Below, in pieces: positions 19,431-32,834 of a stretch of DNA of 64,000 bases. The notes below the pieces were generated by a model, which did no database searches, had not been told where the DNA came from, and was given only the letters and a program-made list of their open reading frames with translations. Made by a program: the position numbers and the translations under genes. The first letter of the stretch is position 1, and each line of letters starts with the position of its first letter. The stretch spans positions 19,406,001 to 19,470,000 of the forward strand of contig NC_060112.1 of assembly GCF_021155765.1 (NCBI RefSeq), given 5' to 3'. This DNA is from Diprion similis (taxonomy: Eukaryota; Arthropoda; Insecta; Hymenoptera; Diprionidae).

Positions 19431-20215
19431 GACGTTTAGCATGCGTGTCGCCGTATCTCGGATGCGCGCTAGTTGAAGAGGGCGCGGCGCGTGCGTCGGT
19501 ATTCAGATTAGATAAAGACATTCGACATAATTATAACTCGTACTTAGAACGAAAACGGAGCAGAGCAGGCGCGAAAATGCACCGTGTGATGCGAAGCAGA
19601 CGGACGACGGTTTGGCATACGAATTACCCTCTCTCCTACAACACTTTGAAACGAACAAAGAATCGAATATATTTAAGAAAAAAGAAACGATACACTGGGA
19701 AGTGAAACAATAAGCGGTAACAACAGTATTTTTCGAATAAACCAAGCAAATTATTGTATTACAGGAATTATGTAATGTAAAAACGAGTATTGCATTGAAA
19801 CTTCTGTCGTCAATACTTTATTACTTAAAACTATATCCGTGTAATAAAACGGTCAATTTATTTGGTAGCTCACCGTTAACGACCTGAGTAACGGAATTTA
19901 GGTTTCGTTCAAACGATTTTGAGATTATATGATGTGTACCATGTAACATGAGGAACGAGATATTGCAATTTTTCAAGCCTGTCATTGAAATGTAAGGTCC
20001 TGTATACCTCTATTTTTTTTTTCATCGAGAAGTTTTCGAGATTGCAAATAAGAAAAGAAAAAATAAATTAAAAATACCAAACAGACAGACGTACAAACAG
20101 CTCGACATCGTTCTTAGAACCTGTTTTTAGCATATTAGGAGCCCGTAATCTTGAAGATTTCGTAGAAACGAGAAATAGTGATATTTTACCGAAACCTTTT
20201 TTTTAATATCATATC

Positions 20216-20427
20216 AAAGTTAGTAAAGTTATCGTAACGATTCATACTGAGAAAAAACCGTTATTTCGCAGTTTTGGAATTGCCCGAAATTCAGTAAGCC
20301 GTAATAAAACAAAACACCCTTGGATTTGAAAAACTTAGTTGCTTCAACATCACCGTAAAATTAGTAAAAAATAGTGATGTTTTCTCCATTGTTTCTTTAC
20401 GATAACGTTATACTAACCGCAGCTTCG
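20216..20427. mobile_element. MITE family copy 3, about 212 bp
   Basis: It begins AAGTTAGTAAAGTTATCGTAACG and ends CGATAACGTTATACTAACCG, forming inverted ends. The interior matches the 18.9 kb copy block by block (AACGATTC, ACTGAG, TTATTTCGC, GTAATAAAAC, TAGTGAT). Three copies within about 2.8 kb suggest local hopping or a preferred target. Confidence 0.6.
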
Positions 20428-21433
20428 TTTTTTAATACCTTTCATACGCACCAATGTATTTGTATTATACCTACCACCGTAACGGGTGATAATAAAAGTA
20501 AAACAACAAAGAATTGACATTTATCCACATACGATTTTGAAAACAAATTCACATTCCTACATGCGGTATGACCATTGCATTTACAAACACGTGTACGCAA
20601 CACGTGCACCGACGGACCATGGAAGTAAGTACATATTTAATTGATTGTTATAATCGCTCAGCTGCAATGTTTCGTCCAACTAACGTACGCGTATTTTCAA
20701 CGCTATGCGCTATGTCTGTTTATCGATGATTTTCACCAAATTACCGAAAACTCGAGAGTTATTTTATGTATTATAAAGCCACCGTTAACGTATTTCCAAA
20801 ATTTCCCCTTTAAGAAGGTATACATATATGCATATATTTTCATTACTTTTTCTTCATTTCAATTTTATTTCCACACTTTAAACTATTCTTTCAATAGTCA
20901 TTCAAGGAGGAATATTTCGAGTGCATACCAAAGTGTTGTTCGTTACTTACTCTATCATCGACTTCTGGCTTCGGATGAGGTGGTCAACGGCGAAGATTGT
21001 GCGTTCAGACAAGTTTGCGTTGCGATATTTTTAATCCAAGGATCGGCGACGATTTCCCACCAGCTGCGTCAATTCTTCTTCATCTGGCGGTTGTTGTTCT
21101 TATTGTTGTTGTTGTTGTTGTTATTATTTATATTATTTCTATGTTTGTGCTTATCTTATTCAAATTTACTTCGTTTACACAAATATGCCACGTAGCTGTC
21201 TCACTCAACACTGCACTTCTTTCTTATTAGATGGATCAAGGAGGTGTCTGCATACGTCGCAGAAAGAAAAATAATAACCACTATGCAAGCCTAACGCAGC
21301 GTATAACCGCGAGTATTTCTGTCTGTGTGCATCCGTGCGTTTGGTCTGTTTGTGGGGGTGGACGTTGTGCGTGTAGGTTAGTTACATAGACAATATGGAT
21401 AAGTTTGAAATATTGTTTTCCCAACGAGGCTGC

Positions 21434-21434
<1 letters not shown>
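20428..21434. other. Non-coding DNA, no gene recognised
   Basis: The + strand frame through 20641-21195 ends in a T-rich and TTG-repeat stretch that encodes Leu runs. No conserved domain was seen and I do not call it a gene. Confidence 0.35.

Positions 21435-21469
<35 letters not shown>
21435..21469. repeat. (CT)n microsatellite
   Basis: About seventeen CT units. Confidence 0.9.
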
Positions 21470-21472
<3 letters not shown>

Positions 21473-21552
21473 AGTATGATAATGCGTTACACGTGCATTT
21501 ATGTATGATTAACCACAGCTTACGCAGCTGTCACACCGGCTATCGTCAGAAC

Positions 21553-21570
21553 GTTAACGTTAACGTTAAC
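21553..21570. repeat. (GTTAAC)3 tandem repeat
   Basis: Three perfect copies of the palindrome GTTAAC. Confidence 0.85.
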
Positions 21571-21749
21571 AACTCGGCTATAAGTCCGTTTCTATTTTCG
21601 TGCATTGTGTTTTACCTTCTTTATTTTTTGCTTTTTAAGTAAACTTTTCCGTCATTCAGTTCATTCTCATCACACCAAAACAACCTGGCGACCATCGTCG
21701 ATTGTTTTTGTTATCATTCTTGAGAACAACGGGGATCGATTATAAACGG

Positions 21750-23240
21750 CAATAATATGCGACGACATCGTGTTGACGTTGCGTTTCATTCGAACCAGAC
21801 GATCGGGGGTCAACTCAACTCCGCTGGCCGACCAATTCACGTTTTCCATCGATTCCTGTCACTCCTCGATCGATACTAACCGCCGCAATAATCGTCGTCG
21901 TCATCAACGTCGTCGTCGTTATCATAACCATCGTCCTCAGTATCATCCGTGCGTTAAATTCACTGGGAATTTCGGCCCCATCCTCCTTCTCGACGCCGTG
22001 ACGGAAACGAACCCGCTTATTCACCAAATTCGCCCTTCGACCGCCGGAACTCGTTCAAACAAACCGCCAAACAGCCGCACGATGCTCACTTCTTTTCCCG
22101 CATATACATACACGTTTCAGTAGTAATAATAATGATAATAACAAAAACAATAACAACAACAACAATAACAACACGGCACGGGTACTGTACGTGTCCAGCG
22201 CGAGTAAACGACACACAAAACTGCTGGGCACAAAACAACAAAACACGCGCTATTTAAAGGTCGAAGGTTCGTCGTCGAGGAGAAGAGCGCGATAGGCGAA
22301 AGATCGAGGATGGCGATCCTCCTTCCGTCCGCAACTCGTCGTCGGCCGTTATGCGTTAGGCTGTTGTTTCTGTTAAGCCGCGCGAGCAATGTTCGTCTGT
22401 TTCTCCGTTCGTTTGTTTACCAGCTGCTCGCTCGCGTATCGACACACACACAGAGGCGTAGGCGAGGGAGGTTGAACCGCGCGCGATCAACCGCCAGGCT
22501 CGCACTGCCAGCCGCGTGAAGGTTGTCGCAGCTCGGTGCCGACTGTCAAATGTTCGGACCGTCGTCAGCTGATCGCCACGCGTTGCTATGGTAACGAACG
22601 CGAGCGCGTGGAAGTCAGCCGGGATGAACGTGCGTCGCGTCGTCTAGTCGACGAGACGAATTACGAGGAGGCGAGAAGGCGAGGAGACGACGTTACGGTA
22701 CGTGGGTGGGTGGGTGGGTAGGAGGGAGGGTTTGATCGCTGCGCGCGTGAAGCGACGCAGATTTCTAGGGCGGGATGAAAGAATGGCAGGTATAGATAGA
22801 GACGAAGATAAATATAAAAGAAGAGACGAAGAGAGAGGAGGAACGAAGAAAGAAGTTCTCGGGGTAAGTCGGACGCCGTTCGTTGCCTCGCGACGTGGTT
22901 TTGACGTGCTGGGTGGTGTACGTACCGAGGAATTCACAAGCGACGTTCACCGTGCTCTCGTGACGGCAGCCGGGCGTGCACTGCTTCGCCTCCTCACTCG
23001 GGCGACTCCGTTCCCTCGCCACCCGCTCCGCTAGCGGCTTTGCTAGTCTCTCTATAGGCTAGCGGCTCTCCTCACCGCGCCGTCGGTCCGTCGCCCCGTC
23101 CGTCCGTCCGTCCCTCCGTGCGTACGGCGCAGCCAGCGTCCTATCCCTGCATCGACGGAACTCTTTCCTTCTTCCTTCCTTTCTTCCTTCCTTCCTTCCT
23201 TCCTTCTTTCCGTCCGTCGTTCGTGGCTTTACTCCAACAC
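21750..23240. promoter_or_regulatory. CpG-rich region, possible promoter
   Basis: This is the longest GC- and CpG-rich stretch in the left part of the window. It includes CGTCGT runs near 21893-21920, GGGT units near 22703-22725, GTCC units near 23083-23115 and CCTT units near 23168-23212. A consensus donor, GGG|GTAAGT, lies at 22863 on the + strand. No ATG-started frame has a recognisable domain. It resembles the promoter and 5' UTR region of a widely expressed or developmental gene, but the direction is not clear. Confidence 0.3.
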
Positions 23241-23351
23241 GCGACAGGATCCTCCGCCTTTACGAACCACCGGCGGCACATTCTTTTCATTTTTTATATC
23301 GTTATCGTTTGTACCGTTCGCAAGGGGGATACGATTGCGTTCGTGTTTCGC

Positions 23352-23407
<56 letters not shown>

Positions 23408-23408
23408 T
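23352..23408. repeat. (TTA)19 microsatellite
   Basis: About nineteen TTA units without interruption. Confidence 0.95.
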
Positions 23409-24225
23409 TGCTAAACACCGCGTGACGCATCTGCAGTCAACAATATTACGTGCGATGGCTCGGCTTGAATTCGATTTACATACCTACAGTATAATGTGAT
23501 CGTAATTCACGAGCGTGATACGAGATTGTACTGGCTTAACGCGATCGAGTCGGTTTATCGGGGTCATTGCTGGAAATTATGTATGAAATGGTGGACCTAC
23601 AATGCATTTTTCAAATTCATGGAATTATTCCAGGCCTAGTGTCTAGGCTTGTCTATTGTATATTACATATACTTTGGTTTAGTCGCACCCTTCGCAAGGG
23701 TTCTTGGATAATTAGAAACCCCCAATAAATTATGTATTATTAGAGTGGTCCTTGTTTAGGGTGTCAACGAAGATTTTCCGACGCTGAAACTTGTGGCTCG
23801 ATTCTCGGTACAATTCAATAATTAGTAGCAAACTCAGTATTTTTTTTTTAATGTGAACATGTTGACGATGTGACGTCACTGTCTGCAGTAACGGAGGATA
23901 TGACTAGACTGACTAAATTTAATATTCGCAAGTTTTTCGGACTTTTTAGATTTTTCTTACCTGTACACGAAATCGTCTAACGCCAAAGCAGGGGTAGGTC
24001 ATTCATAGAGACGTTATGAAATGTTACCTTATTAGTTATTAATAGCAGGCATTCCAGACAAGCGTTAGCTAATATAGAAAATTCGAAGTGCATGCTCAAA
24101 GCCAACGCGCCGCCTGCATGAGAATAATAAAAAAATTTTTTTAAACGGAGTCAATAATGTGTTAATTGTTCAATAATAATATCTTAGCAAATATAATGAT
24201 TATCGCATGCATTTAAGAAGAAAGG

Positions 24226-24227
<2 letters not shown>

Positions 24228-24295
<68 letters not shown>
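24228..24295. repeat. (AT)34 microsatellite
   Basis: Sixty-eight bases of uninterrupted AT. Confidence 0.95.
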
Positions 24296-24299
<4 letters not shown>

Positions 24300-25448
24300 T
24301 ATTTAATACTCAATGAATAATGAATTCACGTTTTATCGACTATATTAATAATTATGTGTATGTACGTGTGGATGAATAATTAATAATAATCAATTTTCAA
24401 TAAAGTAGGAACAAATTGATCAGGATGTGAATACAAATGGCATTTCTGCCATTCCCAGGCAATGAATCGATTTGCCTCCATGAAGTAATTTGAATGCTTT
24501 ATCCTAACGGTATCGTTGATCATTAATTCTTAAAATCGTAATTGCACAGGATGCATCATGCATACGACCATACGAAACACTGCAAGCTTGCATTGCAGGT
24601 AAAATTGTTCTGAAGTTATGAAGCAATCAATGCAGTTACAACCGAAATATTATATAAGCCTTAAATGATGTTGATATAATGAGTCGAATATTTTTCCTAA
24701 AATGGATCAACTACTGCTGTGTTAGATGCCTAAATGTCTCTGTACAGAAAACGTCGCACGGAAATTCTCTCTGATCCGCGTGTGAGACGAATAACAACGT
24801 GCCGACAAATTTATTCGTATTTTCCTCAGTTCGCTGTTGAAAAGAGTCCAGCATTACCGCCTGTTAAAAATACACGGTGTTGTTTCCATTCCTCATACTG
24901 CATACATGACCAACGGCATCATGCTCTCCTTATTCATCTGACAAAACGTTATACGTGGTTATTTAACGCGACCGATAAATTCTAAATAACTCGCGATCCC
25001 CACATTCACAGTGAGAAAAAAGAATGGGATGAAAAAAAGGTCTCGTGGCGGATTTCGGGATTACGAGACCTTGCGTCAGGTTATAATCTTTTGCGTGGGT
25101 GCCTTTGTATTTCGCATCTCTATACGTGGTATACCCCGTATACCTACTCGTCTCGTGGATATGTTGTGCTGGCATGTGTGAGTGTGTGTATGTATGTATA
25201 CGTGTATGTGTGTGCGTGAGTGGCCGCAGGATTGGTGTGTTCGCTATCGCGATCACAAATGCGCAAAAACTGGTGACTCGATTCCTTCGAACCTTCAGGA
25301 CACCGTCGGCCAGCCACAACGACACCCACATACGGTACAACCGCGGGCTGCTCAAAGGCAGCGACAAAAACACGAGCTTATGCATACATCTCGCACACCT
25401 TTCATTGCAGCAGGTACATTTACCTATATACAAATATGTGTTTGTGTA

Positions 25449-25452
<4 letters not shown>

Positions 25453-25479
<27 letters not shown>

Positions 25480-25488
25480 GCGCGCGCG
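25453..25488. repeat. (CA)n-(CG)n compound microsatellite
   Basis: About thirteen CA units run directly into (CG)n. A TG-rich stretch at about 25165-25220 lies nearby. The apparent frames across this part on both strands are repeat-encoded. Confidence 0.9.
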
Positions 25489-25489
25489 T

Positions 25490-28185
25490 GCACACGCACG
25501 CTCACGAGGATACACGCCACCCATGCAGATCCAGGCGTCTGTATGTAAACACGCGGCGCACGTTCGAAATCAGAGGCAAGTTCTGCGGGGCCACGTGTTC
25601 GTTAAGGCTAATAACAACCCATGTATGCGCATGTGTATGTACGTACTAGCTCTTCGAATGCAGAGAGTTACCCGGATGATTGAATACAAAACCTCGGTCG
25701 GGGGAGAAGTTCTGCTATCGTTATTCGCGCAGAAATTTTGGATTGTCTCCCTTAGTTGAATGGATTTAGGACTGTTCACTTCAGTTTCGAGTCTGTACTG
25801 ATTTCTAATTAGAGGCCGTCCGATGATTTTGACCGCGTACGGCTTTGAAACCCGTTTTCAATTTCATCGGTTCAGAACTGTGAAGATGCCACTGTTGCCG
25901 ATAATCGAAATAGGCCACATATTGAACTTTGTAAGATTCCGCAGGGATTAGAGTAATTCTTAATTATATCCCATAAATACAACTGTGTGTGTATGATGCT
26001 GTGTGTATAGAAATTGATACTCATCAAAAAGGCAGATATATTTTTCCATATAATATTTTTCACTTACTTTCTTTCGTTAAATCAGGCTCGCGCACCGGTT
26101 ATCTTATCCTTCAGCGATGGGGACTGAATGCACTTTGTAATTTTTTAGTATTTTAGTATCTTACACAAACAATATGTAGTAGCTACTATATTGTGAATGT
26201 ACCTGATTAATAATAAATACAGATACAATTGCAAATTTGAAACTTGGATATTTTCTTATTTAGGTATAATATAAATTGCACCCCGAGTATAATGAGGAGA
26301 GTCCAATATACTCTTTACAGGAATAGATACACAACAGCTTTGAAATGCACTTGACAGCCGCCACGCCTCCAAACGCAGTGATTTCCTTCTGCATCGACAA
26401 ACCAATTGACAAAGCAACGAGTTTTGTACCTACCTGGCTGAATCCGCGTCGCATTCAAACGCCGGCAAACGATGATTATGTATTTACATCGGCAATCCGC
26501 GATTCCTCGTTTAACACCGCGTTTGCTTCGGTTGAGTTAATAGAAGAAGAGTTTGCAAACGAACACTCGGCAGGAGAAGACGCAGCACCCATTCGCCACT
26601 ACCTGCACGTGCCGTCGCCTATATTTACGTTGCAATTACATATGTAAATATCTAGACGGGCGGGGCACTGCGCCATATGCATGGAAACTTGGCTTGTGCG
26701 GAGAACCGACAGACGGAGCACCGCGCTATCAGCTTCGGGGGCAGAACTTGGTGCATCGAAGGTGCAGGCGGCGGAAAATGTGTAACGCATGCTGCAAGTA
26801 TTAGCCATTGGTATTAGACTTTAGAAGCGTTTAGCCGAAGGCAGATGGGAGTGCTTAACATTATACAGTTGTACATATTTTGGGCATTTCGAATGAATTC
26901 AGTATCGTTAAATGCGAAATGCGTCTTAGGAATCCTCAAGTAGTGCAATTCATATCGTAGTATATTTTGGATTTAATACAGTGAGTGTCTCTGAATCTGC
27001 GGACCGATGCATGCGTGCGCCTTGTTCAAGCAACCGGGACTACACCACTCATTTCAAATTAGCGTCGTCGTATCCAGTCCACTGACGTAGGAATGCCGTT
27101 TGATTGTATTTCGGTGATCCCGCCACCGCCACCCCAAAAGTTGTCAGAACAAATGATATTCAACGTTTTCAAAATTAATGATATTTGTCGTTTGGGATGA
27201 GTGTGGCAGGATTGATCAGGCTCAACCTGTATGAACACACACTGCAACTACGGTTGCTTGAATAAGGCGCACACATCGTTCCAAGCAACGGTGTTGGCAT
27301 AGGCCATTTTACATGATCTGACTCGATTCAGTGGGATCATCCTGTATTGCGATAATTTTAACATTGCTCCGTTTTCCCACACTTCATATTTTTCATCGAA
27401 TTTTGTCTGTGCACGGATTTCAAATCGGTCTGACGTGAGTTATTATACATAGTTAAAGAGAACACAGAAGGTTTTTTTCTTCAGCAATTCCTATCTTTTT
27501 GATTAATCGATATACGATATACGCAAAGAATTCAGCTGAGTGGTTGAATATGCGAAAGTGCGTTCTTGCTGCAAAAGTTGACTCAATGACAGTACAAATG
27601 ACATTATTGAGAGTACATGTATATTCATTTCTTACATCATGTCATTGTCTCATTAGCAATTCCGAGAGCAAAATACTCGCTTTAGATATATAACTTAACA
27701 ACATATGTAACACGTTTCACAACATATTTTTCTATGCATCATAAATTCTAAACAGTATGGAGGATTCTCGCGAACTTTAAAACATTGTAGTGCAAAAGAT
27801 TGATTTGAAAGTTCATTCATAGTCAATTTTACTAGATTGAGTCGACTGTCAAAGAACTGGCTCTATATTTTGTTACTTGATCCTTGATAGGTCTCGCTTC
27901 GAATACTAAATTTATTTGGTATGGTACTCCCGGTACTTAATTGGTTCCATTTTCCTCTTCCTCTGACACCATTATGATAATTTTAAAGTTGTCACAGCTC
28001 CAGTTTGAAAAGCAAGATACTCTGTTGCCATAGTTCTTGAGACAATTCATCAACTTGTCGTTAAAAGTGACCGATTCGTTCATACACGAGGACGAGAAAA
28101 TAGAAATTGATCACAAATAAAAGAGACACGACAATCTTGTCATTGACTCATTCAAAATATTATAGCCTGGATACTCACAATGAAT
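25490..28185. other. No gene recognised before the FAR array
   Basis: A patch at about 26340-26790 is richer in CpG and is open on the + strand for 100 codons (26345-26647). The peptide has no recognised domain and no clear splice partners. The rest is AT-rich and looks non-coding. Confidence 0.35.
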
Positions 28186-28190
28186 TTATT
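28185..28190 (-). terminator. Possible polyadenylation signal of FAR-A
   Basis: AATAAA on the - strand, about 256 bases past the FAR-A stop codon. The position is reasonable for a 3' UTR end; transcript data would be needed to confirm it. Confidence 0.3.
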
Positions 28191-28445
28191 TATACAGCAC
28201 TGTTATATCTGCATGAATTGAATGCAGTTTTGAATTTGTTTGTACGAATTTTAATTTTCAAAATTACACTAGTATAAAAACGGTCCATACAAAGGTATAC
28301 AAGAAATTGATTTAAATTCGTGTCTTGAGTGTTGATTCCGGTGCCCTTTACAATATATATAAATTCTTGAGATATATGAATGTTGGGAAACCCGCGGAAT
28401 ACTCAATTTTGGTCATTGTAGTCGAATTGCACAGGAGTATCGGAG

Positions 28446-31400
28446 TTACCATAAGCCCGAAACCTTAATGAATGTCCATAGCAACCAGAAAATCATTCCC
28501 CATATCACTGTTACCACAGCGTAGTGAGCCATCCGCAATCTGTGAATGAAAACACAAAATGACATACAAAGCAATCGAGCACAATCGAACAAAACCTTGG
28601 GAATATTTGGGAAATATCTTGAAATTCAAATTGTCGGCTGGGCATCACGATGATATTTCGATGATTCTTACTCCGTACTAGAAATTTAACTTCATTTCCA
28701 AGCTATTTTGATCTGTAATGTTATGTTGTTCCTTGCCGCCAGAGTATATGATGCACGACATACATTGGTGTGATGCAAATAGCAAACACTCAGGCGTGCT
28801 AAAAGGACTGACGCGAGGGAAAGGCCCGTTTGGATACCACCCGAGAGGACACCAGTGATATTGGGCACCAAAAATTGGATACACTCCGACGGACCAAGAA
28901 ATTGAATGAACATTTGAGCACTTGATGGAAATCAAAATTTCTTAGGTTCGGAAAATAATTGGTAAAGTCCTATTTCCGTATCGATTACAGCAAACGGAAG
29001 TTTCAGTACAAAAATTTTTCTTTTTTTTTTTTTGCAAAAAACGCTGGTGTCCTATCAAGGGTTGTTGAAATGGGATCAATTCCACCTAAAAAATCCTAAA
29101 CGATGTTACATACTTTGCATATCTAACAGTTGCTTTGGGTAGAGTATCCAATGAGTCTTTCAAGAGATAAATACGTCCACCACGTATGGAATAATAATTG
29201 AATTCCTCCCAGCTGAAGTTCTCCATGCTTAACTCGAACTGGTTCTGATCGGCGGGGCTCAGTTTCGCCGACAGTCTCATAACACCGTCGTTATTGAAGC
29301 GCCATTGTTGCATCGCGAAATACGATATCACGGCGCTGAATTTGTGGATCTTCTTGTAAGCTTTCCATAACCTGTGAGAAAGCAACACGACTGATCATAC
29401 GGCTCCTGCAAACTTTGGATGTAGGAATGAAATATCTCAGGCCGATAAAAGATCTGTACATCGTACAGGAATGATAAATTAATCGTTACGCGATAAAAGA
29501 GTAATTCAATTATACTTACATGGGCTCACGACCCACAATGCGAGCCACACTGTCGACAATGAGAGCGGGAAGAAGGTGGAGAAAAATTACGTACATCTTG
29601 TGAACCCATTCATACTTGTTAAGTCTGAAGCAGTAATACCATATACACATCATGCTTGGAATTTGCAGTCCAAAATCTTCTATATGTTGCATGAATTTAC
29701 CCCACGTGATAGGTTTCTGGCAGGATGATACGACGTTGTAGATCGGAGGTTCATCAATCTCCGGATTCTTTGAACTATCTGCGTTACTGACATTCGAGTT
29801 TCTGAAACGGAATAATTCACTCAACGTTGATGTCGGACGTTTCCACGGAGGATTCCATACCCTTCAAGTAAGAAGGCAGCGCAATCTTACCGAACTCCGG
29901 CGAGATCCCATGCAGCGACAATGACATTGTTGATTACGTAGTCTGCGGGAATCAAATCGGCGATCATTTCCGGGTCACAGTGAAGAGTTCGCAATAATCC
30001 AACTCCAGCCCCAACCACTATTCCGGTGGCACCGTAGACGTTGTTGATCCAACCAGCGATGGGTTCCTTAAAAGTCCCCAGTATTATGGAAGGTCTGACC
30101 ACGCAGACCGGCAGACGGTGGTCGTTGCGACGAATGATATCTTCGGCGACCGCTTTGGAGAAGACGTACGTATTCGGATACTTACCCAAGAGTCTGTGAG
30201 TTTGCAAGCAATCACGAACAGATTGAGGTGAATGAGGTTAGTGAAATTTCGTAAACATTTTGTGTGAGATGAACTGGTATTATTCTGTAATATGTTGGTC
30301 CGAGGCTTCGCGCTCGACGAAGTCAGGAGTCAAGAAGCCTCTGGAGGAAATCGCGTCACTTACACCGGCGTGAGGTGTTGGAGGGGGGCGTCATCTAATA
30401 TCTCCACGAGATTGAGTAATTTGTCCGAGTCGATCGGTGGTGGGTAGAATTTTTCATCGATGAACTCGCGAACGCAGTTCGAGTAGGCTGTTGAGATGTG
30501 GACGAATGCCTGCAGTCGGTGGAAGAGAAGGAACGAGAGTCAGAAATTGTAAAATTGGCGAAATCAGCGCTGCTGACCGTCGAGCATCGATCAACCCACC
30601 TTAAGATTTGGCATTTCCTTCGCGAGTCTCAGCATCTCCTTGGTGCCTCTGACGTTGATGTTGGTGGCGGTCCGTAAAGTTTCGTCAAACCTTACGGTGG
30701 CTGCACCGTGTATCACGACGTTCGTGGCTCGGAGCAGCTCCCTTTGCTCCGGCGCCAAACCCAAACCGATCTGCCCCACGTCGCCCTCGATCAATCTAAC
30801 TTTTTGAGCAAATCCAGGCTTCTCTCTCTTCAGTCGGTCGAAAACCTGCAATGGAAGCAACGAGGTAATCCCAATTTCTTCCCAACACATTCCTTACTCA
30901 CTGCGAATGATCTCTGCCGCAAGTGTATTTGTTTACATATTTATATATGAACTGGTTATATTTGCATATTCATATTTTGATTGCACTCTTTGCGTACGTG
31001 CCGAAATTTAAATGATCGGAGGTCAAAAGTACTCAAAAATAACTCACCACGTCGTCAAAGAGTTCCTTGAATCTGTCTTGCGGGCTTTTCCCTTTCTTTG
31101 CTCGCAGAAGCAGAAACAAAGTGCTTACTTCCGAACATGACCTACAAATTATTCAATTTTAATTGTCACTTCTCATTGATTTTTTCCATATTCTATTGTA
31201 GATCTTAGTTATATCTTACTGGGCCTGTTTGGCTGCGAGAAAATTTGTCACTGAAGCACTATTTTCTCTACATGAACCCTGGACCCAAATAATATGCATA
31301 CTATAGGCAACGATAAGATTTTCATTGATGCATAATATCATTATTTGGTTTGGACAATCAGTGTGTAACTTTTCAGAAAAAAAAACTTCGCTGTGAGTTT

Positions 31401-32634
31401 TGTGCAATGATTCTTAAAATGACAACTGTAAATAGCGTCTACGAATACAGGACATCTACGAACGAGGACAGTTAATATTATAGGTGGCAAAAATGCGACT
31501 TTATTGATTGTTCAGAACACACGTGGGCGCAAAAGTCATTTTTTTCCCCGGTATCGATTTTCATTGCCCACCGGTCGTAAAATAGTTTTAGTCACTCCGG
31601 GTGGAAAAAAAAAAATGAAAATCGTGCAAGTGTTGCGGAAAGACTTTTGCTAGCGGAACGGCATAACCAATCCACCTTAAATAACGTCACGCTCTCTGGA
31701 GGCATGACCTTCAATATTTTGTCCTGTGAAGTCCCCGTCTTGAATATGCAAACATGCTATATAATGACAGGAGGGTTGAAGGAAGTCCAAGTACCGCTGG
31801 TTGTGTCCTCCTGATATCTATCCTCGATATCCGTCTCAACAACATTGATGTTGCTTCGAAAACACATCCACAAAAAAAGGATTAAGTTTAATAAAAGGGA
31901 AGTGGAGTGTATCCGTACATCCAGTAAATATATGTGATCCTGGATATCTCTGAAATTATATTCATACGAGTTTCTGATGTATTTTATATTGGGCGGGCCA
32001 GGCTGCCAGAGACAGAAAAGGTTTTGATTCAACCCGTTTAACGAATTCGACCGAGTTCAGCTATTTTAATGTTTACAAACGGTGTGATCTTCACCTTGGC
32101 ATTTTATGATTATTTCGAAAAGAAGTGGTCAGTACGGTTTATATCGAGTCCATTTGAATGGCAGTTTTTTTTTTTAAGCTGAATAAAAAGAATCGCACGT
32201 AAGCCTCGAGTCAAGACCTTGAGTTCGAAAAACAATATAATAACGTATTTCACAACTCAATCTTGACATCTCATAGGATTGCACCTGCTATGAAACTCAT
32301 TTAATGAGAGCTAGAGGTGAAGGAGTCATTATGAGCAGGAAATCTTTTCTCTCTTCTTATTAATGACCTGGTTAACTGAATGAGGAAATTACGAATCATG
32401 AAATTGCAACTGTTGGTATTACGCAATGGTTTCCCGCTTCGCATAGGTATCATGACAATTCAATGTCTTGACTTACCGCAGAATGCGCTCTATCAGAAGT
32501 CTTCCCAAAAACCCAGCACCTCCAGTAAGAAAGACGTTCATGCCTGCATAAAAACTTGCAACTTCGCTGGGACCTGTGGCCAGATTGGGTGCAGGGTCCG
32601 ACATCATATCTCGAATATACGAAGCTTGAGACAT
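28446..32634 (-). CDS. Fatty acyl-CoA reductase, copy A (8 coding exons)
   Basis: Reduces long-chain acyl-CoA to fatty alcohol with NADPH, probably at the ER membrane, for wax or pheromone synthesis. Coding exons, 5' to 3': 32634-32477, 31141-31048, 30845-30600, 30509-30364, 30193-29891, 29801-29520, 29371-29114, 28539-28446. All junctions are GT-AG and all phases match, giving 1581 nt and 526 aa, a normal length for the family. The start is MSQASYIRDM. The Rossmann motif TGGAGFLG is at residues 37-44, HGAAT at 130-134, STAYSN at 172-177 and catalytic Y224-xxx-K228. A hydrophobic segment lies at about 385-402, then the FAR_C (sterile) domain with LSPADQ, and a terminal membrane helix. An acceptor 15 bases before the ATG (at about 32650) implies an upstream 5' UTR exon. 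Exon 8 differs strongly from those of copies B and C. The family assignment is secure; the substrate is unknown. Confidence 0.93.
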
Positions 32635-32834
32635 CCTAACGAGAAATTCCTGTGAATCAAATCAGAATAAAATTTGCAAGTGCAAAGTTTCTTCGGGTTG
32701 ATTTAGTGTTTTCAACCATATAGTGTTGTAGTTCAATATTGAGTGTACGAAAAGAACTTTGGATTTAGTTATTGGGTAGTTTAAGGCCGTTGAATCAGCG
32801 AAAAATAATTTGAGGATGTTAAGATGCTGAAAAA

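Noticed and set aside
20641..21195. 184-codon + strand frame
   Set aside because: Hydrophobic residues come from T-rich and TTG-repeat sequence. There is no domain, and it starts just after a MITE.
24963..25649. Overlapping long frames on both strands near 25 kb
   Set aside because: Simple CA/TG/CG repeats keep several frames open at once. There is no domain, and the strands contradict each other.
26345..26647. 100-codon + strand frame in a CpG-richer patch
   Set aside because: Plausible composition, but no recognised family, no splice partner, and an opposing frame with a possible donor. The evidence is balanced.
30708..30950. + strand open frames across the FAR genes (also 32380-32655, 50758-51129, 50826-51068, 52550-52825, 60516-60887, 62374-62625)
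   Set aside because: They are antisense to FAR coding exons, cross FAR splice sites and repeat in all copies only because the exons do.
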